Below, piece by piece: positions 17,735-27,230 of a DNA stretch of 64,000 bases. The stretch lies in assembly GCA_045802605.1 (NCBI GenBank), contig JBJMQS010000057.1, forward strand, positions 186,001 to 250,000. The letters run 5' to 3'. A program made the translations under genes and the position numbers. The notes under the pieces are model-generated. The model saw only the letters and a program-made list of their open reading frames with translations. It was not told where the DNA came from and made no database searches. Each line of letters opens with the position of its first letter. The first letter of the stretch is position 1. This DNA is from JBJMQS01 sp045802605 (GTDB lineage: Bacteria > Planctomycetota > Planctomycetia > Gemmatales > Gemmataceae).

Positions 17735-20362
17735 TTATCGGAACAGGGCCGTCCCGAAAGGCGACGGCGTGACTCGAGTCGATCCGGCTACAAGCAAGTT
17801 GGGAATCAGCTCCAGGGTGAAGCCAAAGTTGTTCGTGATGGCGTTGTAGTTCACACCCACGCTCAGAGTCAAGTCTGAGCCCATGCGGGAGATCACAAGC
17901 GAATTCGACAAGCTTTGATTGGTACCGAAATCGTAGGTCGAGGATCCGGTGATCGCATACTTTGGGCTAAAGATGTAAGTGACCGCCGCGGTTAAGGCTC
18001 GACTCTCCAGCGGATCGATTGAACGAAAGCCGACGAAGAAGTTCGTCCGGTCGGTGCGATTCAAGTAGGCGCCAATCGTGAAGACGCGGGCACCGTCGTC
18101 AAACGGATCGACGAGGCCGCTAGAGACGATCGCGGTGCGATCGCCGACATTCCAGGTCGCGTCGTACTCCAGGAATGCGACGCTCTCACCAAAGTTGTCC
18201 CGACCCGGATGCGGAAAGAAAGAGCCGGACAGATCCAGGGTGAGGAAATCGACCACATGTTGCTGGCCTGGATATCCGCGCTTGGTCTGCCAACGCTGGC
18301 GAATGTCGCCCTGGAACACTTCGATGGAATCGAGCGTGTCCACCCGGTTGTCCACCAACCGGCGGATCGCATAAAGCTGCGGATTGAATATCGGGGAAGT
18401 TGCCAAAGCCACGCCGTGCTGGGGATTGATCGCAGGCTGAATCGGAGTGATGTCGCGCAGTGCCTGGTCAGTCGCGTCATCGTTTAGGCGATCGAGTTGT
18501 GGAAACAGCGTAAACGACTTGTCCGAGTGGGCGACGTAGTAATTCGACGAGACCATGATCTTGTGGTTGATCCCACAGAGGTTGAATAGGTCGCTGTTCA
18601 CATCCGGATATACACGGGAGAATGGAACGCTCGACCGCACGCCGCCACCGCCGATGAAGCGACTTGCATTACTGTCCGCCAAGTCATTCGTGTATTCGGT
18701 CAAATCGAGGGTGCCGTAAGGCACAACTCGAATCGGCCCCAGATAGAACGGCAGGCTCAAGTCTTGATTAATGTCGAAGCGGCCAAGGTCCTTGTGCTGC
18801 ATATCAGTCGAATCAATCGGCGGCGGGGGCACTGTGGTCGGGTGGAAAATCGCATAGCCGGCGTTGGCCCGCACGTTGTACGTGAACAGGTCGAAGAACG
18901 AGACGCCGAGCACGTTGGCATCGACCCGCGGCAGCCATTGCGTTTCGGTCACCCACGAGCGTATATTTGGCTCGGCCAATGCGGTCGCCGCGAAAATACC
19001 CCGCTGATACTTCAGATAGGCAAACGTTTCTTGATTGATGTCGGTGTCAAATTCTTGCTTGTAGTACTGCTCCAAGAAATTCTTGTCGCTGAGTGCGGAC
19101 AGTTGACCTTGGAACAAGAAGTTGTCGGCGAATTCCTGCTGATGGCGCCACAGCACCCGGCCGCGCCATTCGGGATGGTTGTCGGACTCGCCACGTCCGC
19201 CGCCGAGGATGTCCGTGCCATCATCGTGGATACCGTACAGCTTGGCTTCACCGACGTATGGTCCGCTTAAGCCGAACAGATCCTTGCCGGAATACTGATA
19301 GTCCGTTCCCAGTGCCGGCCCGCGCTTGCTGAGGTAATCCGCTTGCAGTGTCCATTTGGTGCCGGGGAGCGGATCGCGGTTCAGAATGCTCCACATATTA
19401 AATGTGGTGAGAATCTGCGTCCCGAAGATTTTGTCCTGCCGGAAGGCCAAGTTTTGCAGCGGGCCGAGTGGCTCGCTCGCATCGCCCTGCACCACTGGCA
19501 AATAAAAGATCGGGATGCTCTCGAGTTCCAAGAACACGCTTTCGCCACGGACCAAACGCTGTTCACGCGTCTCTACTTGCCCCTGCGCATCAAGGATCGG
19601 CTGACCGAACCAGCCGGTGCGTTCGATCTGTTTGTCCTCAATCGTCGCGTGACGAAGATCGATGGCCAGCCCGGGATCGGACGGGAGCCGGCTCGAGAAG
19701 ATTTGCGCCTGCTGAGCTTCCCACTTTTTGGGACTGAGCTGGATGATCTCGACCGCTTTCATATGCAGCGGCTCAGGGATCTTTGGGTCGCGCAGTTCCA
19801 AATCCGCGCTCGCGGCGACGGCGACGTTGCGCTTGATGTCGTAGTAGACCTGCTCGGCCCGTAGCCGGCGGTCCTGACCATTGCTCCGATTGCGAATCTG
19901 AACATCACCGGAAAGATAAAACTCTTGTTCTTCCGACGGCAAGCCTTCCGCCGATTGCATGCGGCCCAAAGTGTTGTTCGAATCGCCTCGGGTCCAAAAG
20001 ACCATCTGCTCGGCCTCGATGTCGATCATGCCGACACCTTGGACGTTGCGTACCGTAAGCAACACGCCGCCGCTGACGACGATCACCTGTTCGCCGCTGG
20101 GCATTTGAAACGCTTTGACTTGGAATGGGCTGGCCGAGCGCGGCGCCATGTTGAGCACGGCTTTGGGTGCTGCTGCGGCCGGTGCTGGTAGCACGGGACC
20201 CATGGTGAGCGGTGGTTGGGGCGGGGGCAAAGTGGCCGGCGGGTCTTGAGCGAACGCTAGCGATGCGCAGAGTGCCAGCGCCAGTGCTGCAACAGCAGCA
20301 CCCCGCTCACTTCGTCGTTGGTCAAATGCACTCAAGCTAGAGGTTCCCCGACCTTCGCGCAT
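17735..20362 (-). CDS. LptD/OstA-like outer-membrane assembly protein
   Basis: 875 residues with a signal peptide, a Pro-rich spacer, and an OstA-like N-terminal region: repeated short beta segments such as GVGMIDIEAEQMVFW, FYLSGDVQIRNRSNGQDRRL and LRAEQVYYDIKRNVAVAA. A large beta-barrel domain follows from about residue 300. The pattern fits LptD, which inserts lipopolysaccharide in the outer membrane, although planctomycete homologues are distant and the substrate here is unproven. The conserved LptD cysteines are not obvious. ATG 20362 gives the clean signal peptide; a longer frame to 20557 would overlap the divergent peptidase gene. The adjacent dgkA gene supports an envelope role. Confidence 0.78.
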   Translation of the reverse strand: MREGRGTSSLSAFDQRRSERGAAVAALALALCASLAFAQDPPATLPPPQPPLTMGPVLPAPAAAAPKAVLNMAPRSASPFQVKAFQMPSGEQVIVVSGGVLLTVRNVQGVGMIDIEAEQMVFWTRGDSNNTLGRMQSAEGLPSEEQEFYLSGDVQIRNRSNGQDRRLRAEQVYYDIKRNVAVAASADLELRDPKIPEPLHMKAVEIIQLSPKKWEAQQAQIFSSRLPSDPGLAIDLRHATIEDKQIERTGWFGQPILDAQGQVETREQRLVRGESVFLELESIPIFYLPVVQGDASEPLGPLQNLAFRQDKIFGTQILTTFNMWSILNRDPLPGTKWTLQADYLSKRGPALGTDYQYSGKDLFGLSGPYVGEAKLYGIHDDGTDILGGGRGESDNHPEWRGRVLWRHQQEFADNFLFQGQLSALSDKNFLEQYYKQEFDTDINQETFAYLKYQRGIFAATALAEPNIRSWVTETQWLPRVDANVLGVSFFDLFTYNVRANAGYAIFHPTTVPPPPIDSTDMQHKDLGRFDINQDLSLPFYLGPIRVVPYGTLDLTEYTNDLADSNASRFIGGGGVRSSVPFSRVYPDVNSDLFNLCGINHKIMVSSNYYVAHSDKSFTLFPQLDRLNDDATDQALRDITPIQPAINPQHGVALATSPIFNPQLYAIRRLVDNRVDTLDSIEVFQGDIRQRWQTKRGYPGQQHVVDFLTLDLSGSFFPHPGRDNFGESVAFLEYDATWNVGDRTAIVSSGLVDPFDDGARVFTIGAYLNRTDRTNFFVGFRSIDPLESRALTAAVTYIFSPKYAITGSSTYDFGTNQSLSNSLVISRMGSDLTLSVGVNYNAITNNFGFTLELIPNLLVAGSTRVTPSPFGTALFR

Positions 20363-20548
20363 GCGAACCGTTCCATGCCGCCGTATGGCCTCTATGTCAA
20401 GGCCAGGAATGCAAAGGACTCGCGGCAAATACTGACGGCGTGGAAGGTTGGGCAACAGCGGGAATATTTGATCCCTCGTAACAACGTCGCGGTCTCTCGA
20501 CCACCCAAACTCTATAAACGAAGGAAAGTGTTCCAGGGAGCTTCCGTA

Positions 20549-22570
20549 ATGTTCCACCGTGCATTGTTAATTCTGTTGTTGACTGTGCCGGCATTCGCTG
20601 CCGAGCGGACCCACACGGTCGTGCCAGAAGACTATTTCTCACTGGCAGCGATCACAGAGGTAGGGGTGTCGCCGGATGGCAAACAGGTCGCCTTTGCCGA
20701 AGCGCGGTGGAGCAAGGACGACGATAGCCGCAAGAGCGATCTCTGGGTGATCGCCACCGATGGCAATTCCAAGCCGGTGCGGCTCACGTTCGATCGCGCC
20801 AACGATCGCCAATTGAAATGGTCGGCCGATGGCAAAACGATCTATTTCCTCGGCAACCGCAAACGGGCCGCCGAGACGAAAGCGCCTTACGACGGCAAGA
20901 CGCAAGTTTGGGCGATCAGTGCGACCGGCGGCGACCCGCGCCCCGTCACCAAAGAAGCGGAAGGCGTCGATCACTACGACTACGCGGCAAAGGCGAATAC
21001 GTTGTTCTACAGTGTCCAAAAGCCGCACCACGATGACGATGCATTCAAGTCTCTGCGCGAAAAGTTCAAACTCGACTACGGCCATGGCGTGCGTAAGGTC
21101 AGCGAGATTCACGGACTCAATCTGGACGATTGGCGTGACGAGACCGTGTACGACGAGAAGCGATATGTCCGCGAATTCGCGGCGACGGCCGACGGCAAAC
21201 GACTCGCGATGGTCACTGCTTTTGATGATTCGGTGCTGAAGAGCGAAGGCGAAAGTCGCGTCGATGTTTGGGAAGCCGGCAAGACGGTGACGCCACCGAT
21301 GGATGTGTATCGCGCAAAGGCCGCGTCGCCGCACGCCTGGCTGGAGAATCTTTGCTGGAACCCCGACGGAACGAAGTTCGCCTTCAATGCTGTATTCGAC
21401 GGCTACCCGGCCGAGATGATTGTGGGGACCTATTCACCGGGTGGTTGGAACACGGCGAAGATGCCGCGTGGTGATTCGATTCAAGTCACCGGTTATGGCC
21501 GAGGAACCGGCCAACCGCTTCACTGGCTCGACAATAATCGCATTGCCTTTCTGGCCGAGCGGAATGGACTTGGTTTGATTGCACTGTTCGATGGTAAAGA
21601 CACTCTGGCACCCAAAGAACCGCGCGGGCACGTCTATGGATTTGACCCGATGCCCGATGGTAGCTTCACTGCGATTGGAGCGCCGCGTGGCGAAGTAGCG
21701 CAGTTGGCTGTCATCAATCCGACCAAAGGCTGGTCGCTCCTGCATCATCCCAATCCACAGTGCGCCGAATGGAAAACCCCGAGCGTGAAGCACGTCACAT
21801 GGAAGGCCGCCGATGGCTCTGAAGTCGGTGGCGTGTTGGAACTCCCGCCCGGTCACGGCGGCAAATCGAAGTTGCCGTTGGTGGTCGGCATTCATGGCGG
21901 CCCGACGACTTCAGCCAAGAACGCGATCGAATTCGACCCGCACAACGGCCGCATGTATTTCGCGACGGCCGGCTATGCTGTGCTGTTCCCGAATTACCGC
22001 GGCTCGACCGGTTACGGCGACAAGTTCACGACCGATCTGATTGGTCACGAGAACGATGTAGAGGTGAACGACATCATCGCCGGTGTCATGCATCTGGTGA
22101 AGGAAGGCATCGTCGATCCAGACCGAGTCGCCGTAATGGGTTGGAGCAACGGCGGCTACCTCACGAACTGCTTGATCACTCGCAAGGACCTGCCGTTCAA
22201 GCTCAAAGCCGCGAGCAGTGGCGCGGGTATCGTGGACATCGTCGCCGAGTGGGGCTTCAACGACGAGCCGGCGTATCCGGAAGTATTTAAGAAGGGCCAT
22301 CCGTGGGAGACACCCGACTTATATCGGAAGGCGTCGCCGACGTACGACCTTGGCAACATCAAGACACCGACGTTGATCCACGTCGGCGGACACGACGAAC
22401 GTTGTCCGCCAGGTCATAGCCGGATGCTGCACCGTGCACTGAAGGAATACCTCAACGTGCCAACCGAACTCTGCGAGTACCCCGGCGAGCCACATGGCCT
22501 GACCAAAATGACGCACCGCCGCGCGAAGATGGAGTGGGATCTGGCGTGGTTCGAGAAGTATTTGAAGTGA
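20549..22570 (+). CDS. S9 family serine peptidase (acylaminoacyl-peptidase-like), exported
   Basis: 673 residues with a signal peptide (MFHRALLILLLTVPAFAA). An N-terminal beta-propeller follows, with repeated SPDGKQVAFAEARWS and SADGKTIYFLGNRKR motifs. The C-terminal alpha/beta-hydrolase domain has the nucleophile in MGWSNGGYLTN (GxSxGG), the Asp in GGHDERCPPGHS and the His in GEPHGLTKM, so the catalytic triad is complete. It probably digests short peptides in the periplasm. ATG 20549 has AGGGAG eight bases upstream. It is divergent from the LptD-like gene, with 186 bases between the two starts. It ends just before a REP-like repeat. Confidence 0.9.
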   Translation: MFHRALLILLLTVPAFAAERTHTVVPEDYFSLAAITEVGVSPDGKQVAFAEARWSKDDDSRKSDLWVIATDGNSKPVRLTFDRANDRQLKWSADGKTIYFLGNRKRAAETKAPYDGKTQVWAISATGGDPRPVTKEAEGVDHYDYAAKANTLFYSVQKPHHDDDAFKSLREKFKLDYGHGVRKVSEIHGLNLDDWRDETVYDEKRYVREFAATADGKRLAMVTAFDDSVLKSEGESRVDVWEAGKTVTPPMDVYRAKAASPHAWLENLCWNPDGTKFAFNAVFDGYPAEMIVGTYSPGGWNTAKMPRGDSIQVTGYGRGTGQPLHWLDNNRIAFLAERNGLGLIALFDGKDTLAPKEPRGHVYGFDPMPDGSFTAIGAPRGEVAQLAVINPTKGWSLLHHPNPQCAEWKTPSVKHVTWKAADGSEVGGVLELPPGHGGKSKLPLVVGIHGGPTTSAKNAIEFDPHNGRMYFATAGYAVLFPNYRGSTGYGDKFTTDLIGHENDVEVNDIIAGVMHLVKEGIVDPDRVAVMGWSNGGYLTNCLITRKDLPFKLKAASSGAGIVDIVAEWGFNDEPAYPEVFKKGHPWETPDLYRKASPTYDLGNIKTPTLIHVGGHDERCPPGHSRMLHRALKEYLNVPTELCEYPGEPHGLTKMTHRRAKMEWDLAWFEKYLK

Positions 22571-22578
22571 TGATTTTG

Positions 22579-22654
22579 GTTAGCCCAACGCGCTAGCGAG
22601 GGCGAGCCAAGCGAGCGCTTGCAGGGTTCGCACTCGCTAGCGCGTCGGGCTAAC
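22579..22654. repeat. REP-like inverted repeat (GTTAGCC family), copy 2
   Basis: Arms 22579-22604 and 22629-22654 (26 bases, two mismatches) with a 24-base loop. The arm core GTTAGCCCRACGCGC is shared with the repeat at 9291-9390, so the two are the same family. It lies in the 236-base gap after the S9 peptidase; I see no gene in the rest of that gap. Confidence 0.88.
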
Positions 22655-22806
22655 AATTCATGCACGGCACGCGAGGTGACCTGACCTGGGGCGGGCGCTC
22701 CGAGTAGCTTAAGTTCAGCCCGAAGGCTGCCTTAGTAGATCGCGGATACATCGCGCTGATCACCGAGTTTGTAACATTACCCTCAACTCATTCGAGGTGC
22801 TGGCCC

Positions 22807-23466
22807 ATGACGCGCCGGAGAAAGAAAGCGCCGAGCCAATCGTCGCGCACAAATTGGATCCTTGGCGGCGTGATCGGCACTGTCGTTGTCGCCGCGGTGG
22901 TGGTGGTCGTGATAGTTTTTCGAGGCCCTTGGCGCGTCGGGGCTGCGAAGATGATCGCGCCGGCGGATTATGACATCGTCAACTCCGAGGAGGATGTCTT
23001 CCACGTGTCGATGCCCCAAGGGTGGATAATCAAATCCGGCGGGCGAAAGGACTCCACTTGGATGACCGCGGAAAAAGGCGGCGCCAAGATTAAAGTGAAC
23101 GAGAGTCTCGTTGGCTCGCTGCTGGGCGACATCTCCGGAGCCGGCAATTCCGACCCCAACGGGCCCGACGAAAATCTGCCCGTCTCTCGAGTCCACGAGA
23201 CGAAGCAGCCCATCTTCGCCGAAGAGTATGGCAAATATCGGGAAGAACTTGCCACGATGGTTCAGTCGCGGTTCGGCAAAACCCGCCGTTCCGCGTTCTC
23301 CGGGAATGAAGGCGGTAGCCGCCCAGTCCGCGGCTACCGAGCAACGGCCATGGGCGCGATGACGCAGATCACTGTTGTCTGTACATGTTCCCCGGGAGAC
23401 TGGGACGTCTTAGAGCCGGCATTCGCGAAGGTAATCACGAGCATCGGCCCGGGCCAAAGTCACTGA
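22807..23466 (+). CDS. Single-helix membrane-anchored protein, unknown function
   Basis: 219 residues. A basic N-terminal tail (MTRRRKKAPSQ) leads into one strongly hydrophobic helix (about residues 19-38, VVVAAVVVVVIV). The soluble part is outside the membrane. It has FHVSMPQGWIIKSGGRK and VVCTCSPGDWDVLEPAFAKV, a pattern seen in PsbP/MOG1-like domains of planctomycete anchored proteins, but the match is only suggestive. A GAGG lies nine bases before ATG 22807. It is followed by a DUF899 gene 56 bases on; a shared transcript is possible. Confidence 0.6.
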   Translation: MTRRRKKAPSQSSRTNWILGGVIGTVVVAAVVVVVIVFRGPWRVGAAKMIAPADYDIVNSEEDVFHVSMPQGWIIKSGGRKDSTWMTAEKGGAKIKVNESLVGSLLGDISGAGNSDPNGPDENLPVSRVHETKQPIFAEEYGKYREELATMVQSRFGKTRRSAFSGNEGGSRPVRGYRATAMGAMTQITVVCTCSPGDWDVLEPAFAKVITSIGPGQSH

Positions 23467-23522
23467 CAAATTTGCACCGATGGCGCGGAATTCGGTTTCA
23501 CATTACTGAATGGAGGGTGAGC

Positions 23523-24212
23523 ATGAGTGAATTGCGGTATCCCAACGAAAGCAAAGAGTATCGCGACGCGCGCGAAGCATTGCTCAAAGACGAACAAGAG
23601 CTAATCGCCAAAGTGAAATCGGTGGCCGAACGCCGGCGCAAGCTTCCGCTCGGCGGGCGATTGAAAGAGGATTACGTCTTCCAATGGGCCAATGATGGGA
23701 AAGTCGGCACGAATGTGAAATTGTCCGAACTATTCGGCGACAAGAACACCCTGCTGCTTTATTCCTTCATGTTCGGCCCAAATTGGGACAACCCCTGCCC
23801 TTCGTGCACGTCGCTCGTCGATGGGTTTGATCGAAGCTGGTATCAGGTTTCTCAACATGCCGCATTTTTCGCAATTGCTAAGGCGCCGGCCGATCGGATC
23901 AATGCGTGGGCCAAGACACGTGGATGGTCGCAGATGGCGCTCGTTTCCGGACTCAACTCTTCCTATCAGGCCGATTACAAATGCCAGGGAGATTCCGACG
24001 ACATGCAATTGCCGGTGATGCATGTCTTCAAGAAGAAAGGTGGCGAGATTTTTCATTTCTGGGGAACGGAAACCATGTCGAATCACGTCGATACGGTGTG
24101 GCCGTACTGGAACCTCATGGACTTTACACCCGAGGGGCGGCCAAACATTCCTACGCCGCCGCAGAATTACAGGTCGGCGTTTTTGGAAGAGAACTACCTG
24201 AACAAAAAGTAA
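23523..24212 (+). CDS. DUF899 family thioredoxin-like protein
   Basis: 229 residues of the DUF899 family. It begins with a charged helix (EYRDAREALLKDEQELIAKV). A thioredoxin-fold core follows, with LSELFGDKNTLLLYSFMFGP, the NPCPSCTSLVDGFDR block at the CxxC-like position, and conserved FHFWGTE and DFTPEGRPN near the end. Such proteins are found near dehydrogenases or as stand-alone redox proteins; the reaction is not known. ATG 23523 has GGAGG six bases upstream, which excludes the longer frame starting at 23385. Confidence 0.85.
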   Translation: MSELRYPNESKEYRDAREALLKDEQELIAKVKSVAERRRKLPLGGRLKEDYVFQWANDGKVGTNVKLSELFGDKNTLLLYSFMFGPNWDNPCPSCTSLVDGFDRSWYQVSQHAAFFAIAKAPADRINAWAKTRGWSQMALVSGLNSSYQADYKCQGDSDDMQLPVMHVFKKKGGEIFHFWGTETMSNHVDTVWPYWNLMDFTPEGRPNIPTPPQNYRSAFLEENYLNKK

Positions 24213-24276
24213 TACCTTGGCCACCGTAGATCTATCTTGGATTGAGCGACGAGTCGAAGCTGGAAAGGGCGCAAAG

Positions 24277-24528
24277 ATGCTTAAGCCCTGTTGCAGATTT
24301 GGCCGACCGAGCGGCACGATTGTCCGTTGGGCCATTCCCAGTGTTGCGCTAATTCTCGTTCCGAAATGCCCGGCGTGCGTGGCGGCTTACGTAGCAATCG
24401 GAACAGGAATTGGCATTTCGATCTCGACGGCATCCTTCGTCCGATAGTTGCTCATTGCGGTTTGCGTGACCCCACTGTCTTATCAGGCCGCAAGGGCAGC
24501 GCGCAGCATCTTGACCCGCCGTTCATGA
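24277..24528 (+). pseudogene. Small two-helix membrane protein interrupted by a stop codon
   Basis: From ATG 24277 (AAAGGG seven bases upstream) the frame gives a short basic head and a hydrophobic helix with VPKCPACVAAYVAIGTGIGI, then FVR and a TAG at 24445-24447. The same frame continues for 26 codons (LLIAVCVTPLSYQAARAARS, then basic) to TGA 24526-24528. Together the two parts look like a known small family with a CPxC motif and a second helix, where relatives typically have a Trp at the stop position. One TGG to TAG change would explain it. It may be a recent pseudogene, or a short truncated product may still be made. Confidence 0.6.
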
Positions 24529-24537
24529 GCCACTGCC

Positions 24538-25563
24538 TTAAGCGACAGCGACTTGCACGCGCCCGCCGTCCAAATCCGACATAGTAATCCCGACGTCCAA
24601 GAACTTCGAAATCACGTCCATATTCGTGGTGGTATGCAACGACAGTGGACCCGTCACGAACGAACCACCTCTAGCGAGAGCCATCGGGATAAGAAGCTGA
24701 TCCGCGAGATGCTCGCCAACGGGCGCACCGGATTCCAGATATCGCTGGGCTTCAGCGGCTGCCTCATGCGCCACAGCTTCGGCGCGAACGCCGCGCTGGC
24801 CAATCGCGGTGATGACTTCCGTGAGATGATCGCTGACAAACCGCAACGTGACGACATTGCCTGGGCTCAGCGCGTTTTCCGATTGTTCAATTTCGCACTG
24901 ATCGTCGGACCATCCAAGCACTTCACGAATGACCTTAATTTCGCGCTCGGCGATGCTGGTCGGCAGTTTCACCACCAAAGCGCTCGCTCGCTGCGAGTGT
25001 AGCGCGCCGCGGTCGGGAATATCGAGTCGGCGCAATGAGTCTGCCGGTTCGATCGTGAAATGCACCCGTCCTCCGCCTGGCGCATAAAAGCCGTAGCGAT
25101 CCAGTCTCGCTTCGACGCGGGGCCCCATTTGATTGATCAGCGGCAAAAAAGATTCAGCGATGAATTCATACGGCGGCGCCTTTACGTTGTGGGTACCGCC
25201 CTCGAATGTGAGATGACTCGATCCCGTCGCGATCATGAGCGGCGGCAGGACAGTTTGCAGCACCAGCGTTGTACTGCCCGCCGTGCCGATCTTGAATGTG
25301 TAGTCGCCCGGCTCGACGCGGCCGGGGTGAAAGCTGAACCATCGCGCGCCGACGCCGGCACCCTCAACCCGCGCTTGGCCAATTTGAGCGGCGGCTTTAA
25401 CGGCCATCAGGTGCTGTGGGCGCAATCCGGGCGGCTTGCGGTTGGCGCGGACATTCTCCACGGCGAAGCGGCGGCCGGTCACAAGCGACAGCGCAAGGGC
25501 CGTCCGGATAATCTGCCCGCCACCTTCCCCATGTGAGCCGTCGATGGTAATCACTATTCGCAC
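24538..25563 (-). CDS. rtcA: RNA 3'-terminal phosphate cyclase
   Basis: Converts an RNA 3'-phosphate to a 2',3'-cyclic phosphate using ATP. The 341 residues contain the family start DGSHGEGGGQIIRTALALS, the KPPGLRPQHL block and LSLHTTTNMDVISKF, whose His is the adenylated nucleophile. The start codon is GTG at 25563 with GAGG close before it, or possibly GTG 25551. RtcA usually sits with rtcB and rtcR; neither is here, so it stands alone. Its end lies 10 bases past the broken two-helix gene, tail to tail. Confidence 0.95.
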   Translation of the reverse strand: MRIVITIDGSHGEGGGQIIRTALALSLVTGRRFAVENVRANRKPPGLRPQHLMAVKAAAQIGQARVEGAGVGARWFSFHPGRVEPGDYTFKIGTAGSTTLVLQTVLPPLMIATGSSHLTFEGGTHNVKAPPYEFIAESFLPLINQMGPRVEARLDRYGFYAPGGGRVHFTIEPADSLRRLDIPDRGALHSQRASALVVKLPTSIAEREIKVIREVLGWSDDQCEIEQSENALSPGNVVTLRFVSDHLTEVITAIGQRGVRAEAVAHEAAAEAQRYLESGAPVGEHLADQLLIPMALARGGSFVTGPLSLHTTTNMDVISKFLDVGITMSDLDGGRVQVAVA

Positions 25564-25681
25564 GGTCCTCGATCAACTTTTCGCCAAACGTCCTGAAGAG
25601 AGCATACCCGGCGGGTGCTGGTTCGTGCCGCAAAGATCGCGCGCCCACGCCAAATCATGCGTTTCGCATTAATCTTCATGT

Positions 25682-27202
25682 ATGGCCGATATCCTGCTCA
25701 GCACCTTGAACGCGAGATACGCCCATAGTGCATTCGGGCTGCGATATCTTTTTGCGAACCTCGGCGAGCTGCAGTCGCGGGCCGAGATCGTGGAATTCGA
25801 TATTTCGCAGCGGCCCATCGACGTGGCGGAAAAGATCTTGGCGCGGAAACCCAAGATCGTCGGCCTGGGGGTCTATATCTGGAATGTCGCGCCCGCCACG
25901 GAACTGGTGGCCCTGCTGAAACGCCTGGCGCCGCAGATGACCATTGTGCTGGGCGGGCCCGAGGTGAGCTACGAGTGGGATGAACAAGAAATCGTTCGCT
26001 TGGCCGATTTCACCGTGACTGGCGAAGCCGACCGCGAATTCGAAACACTCTGCGCGCGATTGTTGGCCGGGCGCCGGCCTTTGGAGAAGGTGCTCACAGC
26101 GAACCCGCCAGAGTTCCGCGATATCCGGCTGCCGTATGAGTTCTATGGCGACGACGATGTCGCTCACCGGGTCATCTATGTGGAGGCATCGCGGGGCTGC
26201 CCCTTCACTTGCGAGTTCTGTTTGTCGTCTTTGGAAGTGCCCGTGCGACAGGTGCCATTGCAACCATTTCTTGACGCGATGGCATCGCTTCTTGACCGCG
26301 GCGTGCAGCAATTCAAGTTCGTCGATCGCACATTTAACCTCAACATTCAGACGAGCCGAGCCATTTTGCAGTTCTTTCTAGAACGCATGCGACCCGGCTT
26401 GTTTGTGCACTTTGAAATGATCCCGGATCGCCTGCCGGAATCTCTTCGGGCTCTGATCGCCCAGTTCCCGGCCGGGAGCCTGCAGTTCGAAGTCGGTGTG
26501 CAATCATTCAATCCGGAAGTGCAGAAGCTCATTAGTCGGCGGCAAGACAACGAACGCACGGAAGAGAATCTGCGTTGGCTTCGAGCCGAGACGGGGGTGC
26601 ATGTGCACGCCGACTTGATCGTGGGCTTGCCCGGTGAATCGATGGAGAGCTTCGCGGCCGGCTTTGACAGGCTCTATGCATTGCGGCCCCAGGAGATTCA
26701 GGTCGGCATGCTCAAGCGGTTGCGAGGAACGCCGATCATTCGCCACGATGCGGAATGGAGCATGGTTTATTCGCCGCACGCCCCGTATGAGGTCATGTCC
26801 ACGAAGTTGATTGATTTTCCCACAATGTGCCGGCTCAGGCGTTTTGCCCGCTATTGGGACCTCTTTGCGAACTCAGGGCGTTTTGTTCATGCATTGCCGG
26901 TGCTTTTGGAGGGGGCATCCGCATTCGACGCTTTTATGGGACTGAGCGACAGGCTCTGGGAAACGACGCGGCAGACTCACGGCATCGCGCTGGTTCGCTC
27001 ATTTGAGTTGTTGATGCAATACGTGCGGGCACATGAGACGATGGACAGCGATCGCTTCACCAGTGCGTTGTTGCTGGATTATCAGCGCGACGGCAGGACC
27101 GATACGCCGACATTTCTGTCGAACGTCGCGTCCAAGCCAAGCCAAACGACGGCTACGTCGAATGCTCGAATGGAGCGGCAGTTGCGTCATCGAGTGAATT
27201 GA
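25682..27202 (+). CDS. B12-binding domain radical SAM protein (DUF4080-type)
   Basis: 506 residues. The N-terminal cobalamin-binding Rossmann domain shows DILLSTLNARYAHSAFGLRY, a KIVGLGVYIWN strand and VLGGPEVSYE. The radical SAM core has CPFTCEFC (CxxxCxxC) in EASRGCPFTCEFCLSS for the 4Fe-4S cluster, then TIM-barrel blocks ending in GLPGESMES. A C-terminal extension of about 140 residues fits the DUF4080 group. The product is unknown. There is no SD clearly visible at ATG 25682. It is divergent from rtcA and followed by a 27231-27399 repeat. Confidence 0.88.
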   Translation: MADILLSTLNARYAHSAFGLRYLFANLGELQSRAEIVEFDISQRPIDVAEKILARKPKIVGLGVYIWNVAPATELVALLKRLAPQMTIVLGGPEVSYEWDEQEIVRLADFTVTGEADREFETLCARLLAGRRPLEKVLTANPPEFRDIRLPYEFYGDDDVAHRVIYVEASRGCPFTCEFCLSSLEVPVRQVPLQPFLDAMASLLDRGVQQFKFVDRTFNLNIQTSRAILQFFLERMRPGLFVHFEMIPDRLPESLRALIAQFPAGSLQFEVGVQSFNPEVQKLISRRQDNERTEENLRWLRAETGVHVHADLIVGLPGESMESFAAGFDRLYALRPQEIQVGMLKRLRGTPIIRHDAEWSMVYSPHAPYEVMSTKLIDFPTMCRLRRFARYWDLFANSGRFVHALPVLLEGASAFDAFMGLSDRLWETTRQTHGIALVRSFELLMQYVRAHETMDSDRFTSALLLDYQRDGRTDTPTFLSNVASKPSQTTATSNARMERQLRHRVN

Positions 27203-27230
27203 ACGTTTGCTGAGTCTCAGATTGATTTCA

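Noticed and set aside
18764..19270. 168-codon plus-strand frame
   Set aside because: It lies wholly inside the LptD-like gene on the other strand and has no start signal or family match.
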